Part shown: positions 43,868-51,622 of the stretch, one piece after another
How the letters are laid out: each line of letters begins with the position of its first letter
Numbering within the stretch: position 1 is the first letter of the stretch
DNA from: a virus
DNA: 64,000 nucleotides
Virus record (IMG/VR): IMGVR_UViG_3300047564_002155
Location: 62,001-126,000 of that record
Reading direction: 5' to 3' (one strand)
Translations under genes and position numbers: made by a program
The notes under the pieces: model-generated
The model's input: only the letters and a program-made list of their open reading frames with translations
Told to the model about the DNA's origin: nothing
The model's database searches: none

Positions 43868-44167
43868 ATGGAACGATATACTGACATAGAAATTAGAAAA
43901 ACCTCAACAGGTAGAAGGTTTCGTAGGACTGTTCAATATCCTGTGATTGAACCATCATTTGAGGATACATACATCATTGGTATGGAATCGGACCGATTGG
44001 ATAATTTAGCTTGGAAATATTACAAAGATACATCCCTTTGGTGGATTATTGCAAGAGCAAATGGAATTGGTAAGGGTGACTTATCAGTTCCAGTTGGTTC
44101 CCAAATTCGTATTCCTGCAAATCCTTTGGATATCGTAACTAAATTTAACGAACTAAATAGTATATAA
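43868..44167 (+). CDS. 53: Baseplate wedge protein, gp53/LysM-like
   Basis: A 99-residue protein. YIIGMESDRLDNLAWKYYKD, then SLWWIIARANGIGKGDLSV and PVGSQIRIPANPLDIV, is a LysM-like pattern found in T4 gp53-type baseplate wedge proteins of many phages. T4 gp53 itself is longer (196 aa). The ATG at 43868 is chosen; the TTG at 43862 overlaps the upstream stop. It lies in the baseplate block between two larger structural genes. Confidence 0.65.
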   Translation: MERYTDIEIRKTSTGRRFRRTVQYPVIEPSFEDTYIIGMESDRLDNLAWKYYKDTSLWWIIARANGIGKGDLSVPVGSQIRIPANPLDIVTKFNELNSI

Positions 44168-44171
44168 AATT

Positions 44172-45944
44172 ATGGGAATTTTAACTCCTGGTGGTTTTGG
44201 AGCGGCCGGAACTCTGGCTGCAAGAGAAGGTTGGATTGCGGGTAATTCCGTTTCAGCTCGTGCTTTAGAGTGGTTACACCAACGAAGGGCATATGGTTCG
44301 GTTAGTTTTACAGGAGCTAATGATGGTTTTACTTGTAAAGCTAAAGCATATACTTTAACATTTGGAACGGGTGATGAAGCTGCTTTAAAAAGAGCCGGTA
44401 GATATGTTCCAAGACCACACTTAACTTCAATCACAACAAAAAACCAAGGTAGCGGTGATATTTCAGACATTGCTATGTGGGATATTTCATTTGAGTATGT
44501 AGTGTATTCAAGTGGTGACTTTAACGCAGCTACTGCTGCTTTTATGATTCCTGGCAACTTTGTAAATGTTAAATTTGGATGGACTAATGGGTTTGGTGAA
44601 GTTTCAATCAATGAAGCTGCCATTTATAACTTCGGGTGGACTTATAATTTAGATGGGTCTTGGACTTGTAATGCAAGTGCTTTGGCTAAAACGGCCATTG
44701 CAGGCGGTTTTATTATCAAACCATCAGCACAAGCACAAACTTCAAAAGACTCTGAAGGTGCTGAAACAAAGTATTACGGAGTAGGTGCAAAATTACAAGC
44801 AAAATGTGATGAAGCTTTGGGTTTGGGTAGAGATGAAAATGGTGCGGTGACGAATGATGGATTGGAAGAAGGTCAAGCACGAGCATCCGGTACTTATGGT
44901 GTAATTAAATTACAAAAAGAAGCTGGTGCTATGGATATGCTACTTTCGTTTGGTAGTGCAAACGAATTAGTTGTTTCATTTGTTCAACTAAAGTTATTGG
45001 TTTCTTTTTTAAACTCAACATCAATGGGTGATGCTGGAAAAATTGTATCAAACGAAGCAACCTTTTTAAACAATTATCTTTTAAAATCAGCCGACCCTGG
45101 AAAAATTCTAATGCCAGGTATTGGTGCTAATTATAAACAAACAGGTGGAACTGTAAATGATTTTAGTGCTATTGGTGGAACTTTTGGTAAAGTGGAAGAT
45201 ATTTGGATTTCAACAGGTTTAATAATTGAAGTTGAAAATAAATTATTAGAGCGTAAAAAAGAAGGTGAAGAGGCTTCTTATACAGTTCACCAATTTATGA
45301 GTCAAATATTAAAAGAGATAGAAACCGAAACGGGTTCCGTTGTGAACTGTTATTTACAATCAGACCCACAATCAAGTGGTATTAAAACCTACACCATAGT
45401 AAACCGACATAATGATATTGGTGGTGGAACTGGAGTTGGATACACATTCAAAACCCTTACACCAAATTCTATTATAAAAGGAATTAGTATGTCATCAAAC
45501 TTGGACGCTGAGATGTCTGCGATTGCATACACCGGCGGTGGTGGTAAGTATCCAAGTAATGCAATTAAGAATGTTTTTAATTGTACTCCAAAAAATCCAA
45601 ATGGTGCTGCTGGTGCTTTAGACAATACTAACCAAGCACTCAAAGAAAAAATTACGCAAATGGGTAATAACTATAACTCAAATGAAGTTTCTGATTTTAG
45701 AAAGGTTTTAAGAAAACACTTTATGAGTAAATTATTTCCATCTGCAAAAAGTATTCCATACGCAATTAACTTGAGCGTAACTTTTGATGGAGTAGATGGT
45801 ATTCAGTTTTTTAACACATTTACGGTAGATAATCTGCCAGGTGGTTTTGGTGATGTGTTTTTTGCAGTAGGTGAGATTGAGCATTCGGTTTCAAGTGGTA
45901 ATTGGGACACGACTATTGTTGGTTATATGATGATTAACACATAA
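44172..45944 (+). CDS. Probable baseplate hub structural protein
   Basis: A 590-residue Gly/Ala-rich protein without enzyme motifs. The C-terminal 90 residues (PYAINLSVTFDGVDGIQFFN, then FFAVGEIEHSVSSGNWDTTI) resemble hub or spike-base proteins of T4-like marine phages. The N-terminus (MGILTPGGFGAAGTLAAREG) and WDISFEYVVYSSGDFNAATA region suggest a beta-rich assembly protein. A gp27-like or gp5-associated role is possible, but no lysozyme motif is present. It is followed after one base by the next gene. Confidence 0.6.
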   Translation: MGILTPGGFGAAGTLAAREGWIAGNSVSARALEWLHQRRAYGSVSFTGANDGFTCKAKAYTLTFGTGDEAALKRAGRYVPRPHLTSITTKNQGSGDISDIAMWDISFEYVVYSSGDFNAATAAFMIPGNFVNVKFGWTNGFGEVSINEAAIYNFGWTYNLDGSWTCNASALAKTAIAGGFIIKPSAQAQTSKDSEGAETKYYGVGAKLQAKCDEALGLGRDENGAVTNDGLEEGQARASGTYGVIKLQKEAGAMDMLLSFGSANELVVSFVQLKLLVSFLNSTSMGDAGKIVSNEATFLNNYLLKSADPGKILMPGIGANYKQTGGTVNDFSAIGGTFGKVEDIWISTGLIIEVENKLLERKKEGEEASYTVHQFMSQILKEIETETGSVVNCYLQSDPQSSGIKTYTIVNRHNDIGGGTGVGYTFKTLTPNSIIKGISMSSNLDAEMSAIAYTGGGGKYPSNAIKNVFNCTPKNPNGAAGALDNTNQALKEKITQMGNNYNSNEVSDFRKVLRKHFMSKLFPSAKSIPYAINLSVTFDGVDGIQFFNTFTVDNLPGGFGDVFFAVGEIEHSVSSGNWDTTIVGYMMINT

Positions 45945-45945
45945 G

Positions 45946-46515
45946 ATGAGTAGACAAAGAATATATTACCCAGAAGGAAAAATCCAAAAAGGATTATACA
46001 CCATCGGAAAACAATGGATGACCGAAGATGGTAAAGAGTATATTGGTGGGTATCATACCTACACCACCGGTGAAGTTTTTACTCAAGCATCTTATATCAA
46101 AGATGTATCAAAAAAACTCATACCATACAAAGATGTAAGTCAACAATCAGTAAAAGAAGTATTTGATTATGACGCTTTGCCAAAAAAGTCAAATCTAGCA
46201 GAACACTTTTTTCCAACTTACTCAAAAGCAACTCCAATTGAAAGTGATTACCTAAAAGGATTTGTAAAACGATACTATGTTAGAAGTATGTTGAATGGTA
46301 TCATTATGGAAACTTCTATAAGAGATTATAGTAAAGTTAGACCGGAAGTATTTGAAAAAACAACAATCACTTGGAAAATAACAGGTCCAATTAATGACTC
46401 CGGCTCCGAGCCCGGAATTGAAGACACGAACCGAAGATTGGTAAATTTGGCTGAAAGAGAAGTCAAAGGGATAACAAACTACATAACAAACTTTACCGAG
46501 TTCAGAAAGATTTAA
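45946..46515 (+). CDS. Conserved-looking baseplate-region protein
   Basis: A 189-residue protein (QRIYYPEGKIQKGLYTIGKQ, EYIGGYHTYTTGEVFTQASY, then LIPYKD). I associate this Tyr/Gly-rich motif with unassigned structural proteins of marine T4-like phages. It is the last gene of the late tail block, directly before the first early promoter at 46537. Function unknown. Confidence 0.6.
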   Translation: MSRQRIYYPEGKIQKGLYTIGKQWMTEDGKEYIGGYHTYTTGEVFTQASYIKDVSKKLIPYKDVSQQSVKEVFDYDALPKKSNLAEHFFPTYSKATPIESDYLKGFVKRYYVRSMLNGIIMETSIRDYSKVRPEVFEKTTITWKITGPINDSGSEPGIEDTNRRLVNLAEREVKGITNYITNFTEFRKI

Positions 46516-46536
46516 CAATTTGATAACATTGAGGGC

Positions 46537-46566
46537 TTGTCAGTTCAAATAGTTTTCGTATCTTTG
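46537..46566 (+). promoter_or_regulatory. Bacteroidota-type promoter for early genes
   Basis: TTG (46537-46539), 19 nt, then TATCTTTG (46559-46566). The spacer includes TTCAAA and ends TTCG. It marks the switch from late tail genes to early genes; the first start (46586) lies 19 nt downstream. Confidence 0.75.
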
Positions 46567-46585
46567 TTAAGTAAGTGATAAACAA

Positions 46586-46867
46586 ATGAAAACTATGAAT
46601 TACGCTGAACTGACCAAGATGTCTCTTGAAGACCTCCGTATGTTGAACAATCGTGTGGTTGAAGTCATCAAGATGAAACGCAAAGAATCTTCTTTGGAAA
46701 AGAAGTTTGAACTCCAAGTTGGAATGCAGGTAAAGGTCAACCACCCTAAACTGATGGGTATGAAGTTGGTAGTTAATGAAATTCGCCGAACCAAGGCGTC
46801 TCTTCGGGTGTTGGATGGTTTTGCTAGTTACAGCGTCCCCATCAATATGATTGAAGTTGTAAAATAA
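46586..46867 (+). CDS. Small early protein, possible SH3/KOW-like fold
   Basis: A 93-residue protein. The N-terminal half is a Lys/Arg/Glu-rich helix. The second half (VGMQVKVNHPKLMGMKLVVN, then LRVLDGFASYSVPINMIEVV) reads like a small beta-barrel such as KOW or SH3, often seen in RNA- or DNA-binding proteins. This is inference from pattern only. First gene after the early promoter. No Shine-Dalgarno is seen before the ATG; the leader is A-rich. Confidence 0.6.
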   Translation: MKTMNYAELTKMSLEDLRMLNNRVVEVIKMKRKESSLEKKFELQVGMQVKVNHPKLMGMKLVVNEIRRTKASLRVLDGFASYSVPINMIEVVK

Positions 46868-46873
46868 TTAGAT

Positions 46874-47092
46874 ATGGCTATTGTAAATAAACCCAAAACA
46901 CGAGGTATTGAGATTGACCTCACAGGTCCTCAAGGTAACGCATTCTTCCTTCTTGGAACCGCAAGTAATCTTGCTAAACAATTAGATTTGGATGGTAAAA
47001 AGATTGTAGAAGAAATGAAGAGTGGTAACTACGAAAACCTCCTTCAAGTCTTTGACCGACACTTTGGTTCATTCGTAACCCTTTACCGATAA
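46874..47092 (+). CDS. Small conserved-looking early protein (72 aa)
   Basis: A 72-residue protein (GIEIDLTGPQGNAFFLLGTA, then MKSGNYENLLQVFDRHFGSF). I associate this pattern with short unassigned phage proteins in early regions. It is 6 nt after the previous gene and has no Shine-Dalgarno. Function unknown. Confidence 0.6.
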   Translation: MAIVNKPKTRGIEIDLTGPQGNAFFLLGTASNLAKQLDLDGKKIVEEMKSGNYENLLQVFDRHFGSFVTLYR

Positions 47093-47093
47093 T

Positions 47094-47456
47094 ATGGAAC
47101 TATCAGAACTTCAAGGTAAAATTGTTAAGGTGGTCGTGCCTGTTAAAGGTAAGTTGTTCTCAATGAATTTGAAAGTATGTCGTGTTAAAGCACGTTCAGT
47201 TCTATTCATTGAAGTAATTAAGCCAGAACGAAAGAACATATTTCGTAAAGCATCTATGAAAATGTTAGATTCGTTTAATGAATCAACAATCACATTCAAA
47301 GATAGCACTTTGCTTGATAAATGGGAATCTTCTTGGGATTCTATTGGTCAACTCACACCATCATACTCTCGCCAAGTTTTTAGTAAGCACTCAAGGGGGT
47401 GGGCGCCAAGACTACCATCAACAACAAACTCATCTGCTGGGTTTCCAATGGTTTAA
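47094..47456 (+). CDS. Small early protein (120 aa)
   Basis: A 120-residue protein. The first 60 residues (LQGKIVKVVVPVKGKLFSMN, VLFIEVIKPERKNIFRKA) look beta-rich and basic. The last 30 (YSRQVFSKHSRGWAPRLPST) are Ser/Pro-rich and probably disordered. It starts 1 nt after the previous stop. Not recognised. Confidence 0.55.
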   Translation: MELSELQGKIVKVVVPVKGKLFSMNLKVCRVKARSVLFIEVIKPERKNIFRKASMKMLDSFNESTITFKDSTLLDKWESSWDSIGQLTPSYSRQVFSKHSRGWAPRLPSTTNSSAGFPMV

Positions 47457-47457
47457 T

Positions 47458-47488
47458 TTGGTGATATCAAAATAATTTCGTATATTTG
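47458..47488 (+). promoter_or_regulatory. Bacteroidota-type promoter, leaderless gene
   Basis: TTG (47458-47460), 20 nt, TATATTTG (47481-47488), spacer ending TTTCG. The GTG start at 47493 lies 4 nt after the box, so the transcript probably begins at or next to the start codon. Confidence 0.8.
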
Positions 47489-47492
47489 TAGT

Positions 47493-48716
47493 GTGAAAAT
47501 AGTAGACACGCAGGAAGAATTACATAAACATCTCTCTCAACTTTCCGAGAAGGTCGTGGTGTTCCCCATTCTATCAAGTTTGGAGAAACACCCACGGCTT
47601 TCTCGTATATCTGCTATTTTGATTTCTGATGGTGAATTGGATTTGTTTGTAAACTACCACAATATAGAAGCGTCTACAATTTCAGAAAAGATTGACTTTA
47701 ACCCATTCAAAGAGGTATGCGTAGTGGGTTTAAAAGACTTTCTACACCATTACGAGTTCTTACCTAATATGTACGACCTTGAGATGTCGTTATTCCATCA
47801 GGCGTCAAATTTTGAGGTAGATGAGAAACCAATCTATACGGTATTTCGTAGGAGAAAAGCTCCAAGAGGAAACGACCTTATCCCCATTTGGAAACACTAC
47901 GAACAATTTCAAGATTGGAAAAACTTGTGGTCTCAAAATGCGACCTCAAGTAAGTTTGCACAATTATATGTAAAAACATTAGTAAACCTGGAAAAATCAG
48001 GTCTTTATACGGATTCACATATAACGGAATATACACAATACAACACATTGACCACAACTTCAAGACCATCCAATACATTTGGTGGGGTCAACTATGCGGC
48101 TCTACCAAAAGATGGTGATGTTCGTAAGAGGTTCATATCACGATTTGAGGGGGGTAAATTGTATCAACTTGACTTTGATGGATACCACCCACGACTGATT
48201 GGTAAACTGATTGGGGTAGACATTCCATTGGATATAAAAGCACACCAATGGTTGGCTGACCAATATGGGGCAGATATCAAAGACGCAAAAGCTATTACCT
48301 TCCGGCAATTATATGGTGGGGTCCAAGATGAATACAAACATATTCCGTTTTTTAGTAAAACCGCAGAGTATATTGAGACCCTATGGCGTCAGTTTTTGGT
48401 AGATAGGGTAGTTTATACACCAATATTCAAACGAAAGATAGTTTTTTCTGATGATTTAAACAAAAATAAACTATTTAACTACATTCTGCAGTCCGTTGAG
48501 ACTGAAAGGAATATAATTATACTTGATAAATTGTCTAAACTAAAACCCCAGCACTCTTTACCAATACTTTACACATACGACTCAATTTTATTTGATATCC
48601 ACAAAGATGATATAAATTATATTAGTGAAGTAAAATCCATAATGGAAAATGATGGATTCCCTGTTGGTGTTGAAGTAGGTGACAACTATAAAGAAATGGT
48701 TACAACACATATTTGA
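47493..48716 (+). CDS. Compact family A DNA polymerase-like protein
   Basis: A 407-residue protein with the three palm/fingers motifs of family A DNA polymerases. Motif A is LYQLDFDGYHPRLIGKLIG (Asp227). Motif B is DAKAITFRQLYGG (Lys266, Phe270, Tyr274). Motif C is PILYTYDSILFDI (Asp363, Tyr-Asp-Ser instead of the usual His-Asp-Glu). TTSRPSNTFGGVNYAALP precedes motif A, as in polymerase I. The N-terminal 140 residues have no recognisable proofreading exonuclease motifs. It is much shorter than Pol I (928 aa) or the Klenow fragment. It could be a small repair or replication polymerase; the main phage polymerase may lie outside the window. Starts with GTG directly after a promoter. Confidence 0.75.
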   Translation: MKIVDTQEELHKHLSQLSEKVVVFPILSSLEKHPRLSRISAILISDGELDLFVNYHNIEASTISEKIDFNPFKEVCVVGLKDFLHHYEFLPNMYDLEMSLFHQASNFEVDEKPIYTVFRRRKAPRGNDLIPIWKHYEQFQDWKNLWSQNATSSKFAQLYVKTLVNLEKSGLYTDSHITEYTQYNTLTTTSRPSNTFGGVNYAALPKDGDVRKRFISRFEGGKLYQLDFDGYHPRLIGKLIGVDIPLDIKAHQWLADQYGADIKDAKAITFRQLYGGVQDEYKHIPFFSKTAEYIETLWRQFLVDRVVYTPIFKRKIVFSDDLNKNKLFNYILQSVETERNIIILDKLSKLKPQHSLPILYTYDSILFDIHKDDINYISEVKSIMENDGFPVGVEVGDNYKEMVTTHI

Positions 48717-48724
48717 TATTTATA
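48717..48724 (+). promoter_or_regulatory. Late-type TATTTATA element inside the replication block
   Basis: Overlaps the gap between 48716 and the ATG at 48728. The element ends 3 nt before the ATG, so a transcript from it would be leaderless, or the element is not functional here. Confidence 0.35.
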
Positions 48725-48727
48725 CTT

Positions 48728-50353
48728 ATGAAGAAACTCATTGAACGTATTTCCAAAAAATGGTGGAATGAAGTCGGATACGAACTTTACAACAATCCTT
48801 TAAGCGAAAGGTCTGTTGCGGGATTGTATTCAGTTCTATTAGAAGAGTTTGATGAGAAGAGAGCCAAAGAGTTAGTATTGGCTATTTTAGAGGGTGGAAG
48901 TCCAATCCCACCTAAAAAAGAAGAAGACCCTACTGAAAAGGAACTTGACCAATACGATATGTTAACTCAAGCCGAAAAAGATGAGTTAAAGAAAAAAGAA
49001 AAAGACCTTGATGAGGATAGTTGGGTAAAGAATAAAAAGTCGGGTAATGTCTACACGGTTAAAAAACCAAATCCCGAAACCCACGTTACACCAAGTAAGG
49101 GTGAAATTGAAAAGGCCGAAAAAGAAAAGCAAGATAAGCCAGAAGGTGAAGTAAAACCATTCTCATCAGCTACCGCAAAATCGGAACAAGCTAAATTAGC
49201 TAAAATTGATGAACTATTGGCTGGTCAAGATGATAATACTTTACAAAGAGCTGAAGTTCTAAAACAAAATTGGGACCAATTTGTAAATGCAAAAACTCGT
49301 GAAGAACGAGTTCAAGCGGTTCGTGAATTAGCTGACAATAACTTGATTGAAGGTCACGCTGGTGGTAAGAAAATCTATCTATCACCAAACTCAGCCCTAC
49401 CATACAAACACCTAACAGGTGCAAGTGGAACTTCGGTTAGTGAAGAAATGAACAAAATTATCCAAGAAGAGGGTATTGATGTTCCTATGAGGGGTGGTGC
49501 AAAAGACCGAGCGTTGGCTGATATGAGTGGTAAACACAATGAAGCTGGGGTGGTTGCATATCTATTCCCTTCAGATGAAAATAAAAAGGCATATCAATCT
49601 ACTCAAAACACATTGAAAGAATTGGGTGGTGATGAAGCCAAGTTTGACGCAATCAATAAAAAGGCAGCCGAGGTAATGAAATCATCTTTACCGGAGGGCT
49701 CACAAATTACAGGCGCTCAACAAGTCGGTGGTGTTGGTAAAAACGCATTGGCTCAATTAGGTATTGACCCTAAAGTTGACCCAACGGATTTGATTATTCA
49801 GTATAAAGATAAAGATGGAAACGACCAAATTATGAAAGTTTCTGCAAAAACCTATACTGACCCCAAAAATATCACAATGAAGAATTCTGGTGTTAATAAC
49901 GCAGGTGCTACTTATTTGGGTGATATTGGTAAAGACCTTGATGCAAAAGTTGGTGAGTTAAGAAAGAAATATGCTTGGAACGATTCTATGTCTGACCAAG
50001 AAAAAGCTGACCAAAAGAAAAATTTAAAGCAAGCATACCTTGGTGAGTTTTCTTCTAAAATGGAAGAATTGTCTAAAACCAGAGAAGGTCAACAAAAATT
50101 GACTGATATGTGGAAAGATGTTCACGGGTGTGGTAAAAATGTTCACACCCAAGTAATCAACAAAAAAACAGGTGATGTTCAAATGAAGTCGCCCGACCAT
50201 TATTGTAATCCAACTCCACCATTTGGAGTAAAATTTGATGGTGTTAAACTTGTAATCAATATGGGTGGTAAAGATGACTCATTCCTACAAGTAGATATGA
50301 AGACCGAGGATAAGGGCTCGCCCAAGATACTATTTAGACATAGAACAAAATAA
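48728..50353 (+). CDS. Unrecognised large protein, possibly virion-associated or nuclease-like
   Basis: A 541-residue hydrophilic protein (ATG at 48728 preferred over a TTG at 48713). Residues 60-180 are highly charged and probably disordered or coiled (ELKKKEKDLDED, EKAEKEKQDKPEGEVKPF). The C-terminal half has DPTDLIIQYKDK followed by MKVSAKTYTDP, a weak Asp...Ser-x-Lys arrangement seen in some PD-(D/E)xK nucleases. It also has VHGCGKNVHTQV with HYCNPTPPFG and the end SFLQVDMKTE, KILFRHRTK. A late-type element precedes it, which would fit a virion-packaged protein. No confident function. Confidence 0.6.
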   Translation: MKKLIERISKKWWNEVGYELYNNPLSERSVAGLYSVLLEEFDEKRAKELVLAILEGGSPIPPKKEEDPTEKELDQYDMLTQAEKDELKKKEKDLDEDSWVKNKKSGNVYTVKKPNPETHVTPSKGEIEKAEKEKQDKPEGEVKPFSSATAKSEQAKLAKIDELLAGQDDNTLQRAEVLKQNWDQFVNAKTREERVQAVRELADNNLIEGHAGGKKIYLSPNSALPYKHLTGASGTSVSEEMNKIIQEEGIDVPMRGGAKDRALADMSGKHNEAGVVAYLFPSDENKKAYQSTQNTLKELGGDEAKFDAINKKAAEVMKSSLPEGSQITGAQQVGGVGKNALAQLGIDPKVDPTDLIIQYKDKDGNDQIMKVSAKTYTDPKNITMKNSGVNNAGATYLGDIGKDLDAKVGELRKKYAWNDSMSDQEKADQKKNLKQAYLGEFSSKMEELSKTREGQQKLTDMWKDVHGCGKNVHTQVINKKTGDVQMKSPDHYCNPTPPFGVKFDGVKLVINMGGKDDSFLQVDMKTEDKGSPKILFRHRTK

Positions 50354-50367
50354 TTACGGAGAGATGA

Positions 50368-50757
50368 GTGAGAACCCAATTGTTATGTACCTTCACAAAC
50401 GAAGAATCATTTGAAAATATTGTAGACACTATTCTGAAAACCTATGAGTTATTCAGCAGAAAAATCTTTATCCTAAAATTAGAACCATCAAAAGAATTGG
50501 TAATTAGCTACAATATTATTCCAGCAACCGAAAACTCGTTCTTACCAAATACTATAATGGTTCACCGAAAAAAAGAGTCAAATACAATGTATACCATCAA
50601 TGCGTTAAATAGACTAATTTCAGACCTAAACAAAGGTGTGGTAGATAAGTCTTTTCAAGTTGATTGGGATATTTATAGAAACAGTGTGATACTCACCAAT
50701 GGTGATTCATACAAGGTTTTGAAAACAAGTTTGTTTCGCATCGTAGATGTAAAATAA
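50368..50757 (+). CDS. Conserved-looking phage protein (129 aa)
   Basis: A 129-residue protein from a GTG start with ACGGAG 6 nt upstream. Recognisable parts are MRTQLLCTFTNEESFENIV, MVHRKKESNTMYTINALNRL and SFQVDWDIYRNSVILTNGDS. I associate these with unassigned proteins in T4-like marine phages located near the ssDNA-binding protein gene, as here. Function unknown. Confidence 0.6.
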   Translation: MRTQLLCTFTNEESFENIVDTILKTYELFSRKIFILKLEPSKELVISYNIIPATENSFLPNTIMVHRKKESNTMYTINALNRLISDLNKGVVDKSFQVDWDIYRNSVILTNGDSYKVLKTSLFRIVDVK

Positions 50758-50781
50758 AAAATAAAAAATATTGGAATACAT

Positions 50782-50812
50782 TTGGAATTGTCAGCCAAAT
50801 GTTGTATATTAG
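50782..50812 (+). promoter_or_regulatory. Bacteroidota-type promoter for ssb-uvsX
   Basis: TTG (50782-50784), 20 nt, TATATTAG (50805-50812). The start at 50852 is 39 nt further on, leaving an A/T-rich leader without Shine-Dalgarno. Confidence 0.65.
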
Positions 50813-50851
50813 TGACAAGTTAATGTTTAACAATTAAAAAATGGTACAATT

Positions 50852-51619
50852 ATGGCTATTGATTTAAACGCAATCCGCAACCGTCTGAATTCTCTTCAGA
50901 CAAAAGTCCAAAAAACGGACAACCTTTGGAAGCCGACTCCCGGCAAACAACAAGTACGAATCCTTCCGTACATCCACAACCCCAATAACCCTTTTATTGA
51001 ACTTTACTTCCACTTTGATTTGGGTGGTAAGAATGTCATCTCTCCGATGTCGTTTGGTGAGGCTGACCCTATTGTAGAGTTTGCTGAAAAGTTGAAGGCA
51101 ACTGGCAATCGTGAGGATTGGAACCTTGCAAAACAACTCACCCCCAAGATGCGAACTTATGTTCCGGTATTGGTTCGTGGTGAAGAGTCTGAAGGTGTTA
51201 AGTTTTGGGGATTTGGTAAGCAAGTTTACCAAGAACTTCTTGGTTTCTTCGCTGACCCTGACTATGGTGATTTGACCGACCCTGTGAATGGTCGTGATGT
51301 TACGGTAGATTTCAAAACCGCAGCTGAAGTTGGTAAGTCTTACCCTGAAACTTCAATCCGTGTTAAACCAAACACAACCCCTATTTCGGAAGATAAGAAC
51401 ATCTTGGAATTGGCAAAAGACCAAATTGATTTGTCAACTATGTTCAAGCGTGTATCTTACGATGAAATGGAGTCTATGCTCCAACAATGGTTGGAAACTG
51501 GTAAAGTAGAAGATGGTCAAGCTGAAACTGCTGATGTTTCACAACCATCAACTCCGGCTCAAACAACCTCTAAAGCTTCTAATGTTAAAGAAGCGTTTGA
51601 TGACCTTTTCAACGACTAA
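50852..51619 (+). CDS. 32: Single-stranded DNA-binding protein (T4 gp32-like)
   Basis: A 255-residue protein that coats single-stranded DNA in replication and recombination. NLWKPTPGKQQVRILPYIHN, NPFIELYFHFDLGGKNVISP, VPVLVRGEESEGVKFWGFGK and DPDYGDLTDPVNGRDVTV fit gp32-like proteins of marine phages. The end EAFDDLFND is the acidic C-terminal tail used for partner binding. The protein contains no Cys, so the zinc-binding site of T4 gp32 is missing. It is the first gene of the replication operon, 3 nt before uvsX. Confidence 0.85.
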   Translation: MAIDLNAIRNRLNSLQTKVQKTDNLWKPTPGKQQVRILPYIHNPNNPFIELYFHFDLGGKNVISPMSFGEADPIVEFAEKLKATGNREDWNLAKQLTPKMRTYVPVLVRGEESEGVKFWGFGKQVYQELLGFFADPDYGDLTDPVNGRDVTVDFKTAAEVGKSYPETSIRVKPNTTPISEDKNILELAKDQIDLSTMFKRVSYDEMESMLQQWLETGKVEDGQAETADVSQPSTPAQTTSKASNVKEAFDDLFND

Positions 51620-51622
51620 TTT

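Noticed and set aside
44153-44623. A 156-codon minus-strand ORF over the hub gene
   Set aside because: Overlaps a well-supported + strand gene entirely and has no recognisable protein features.
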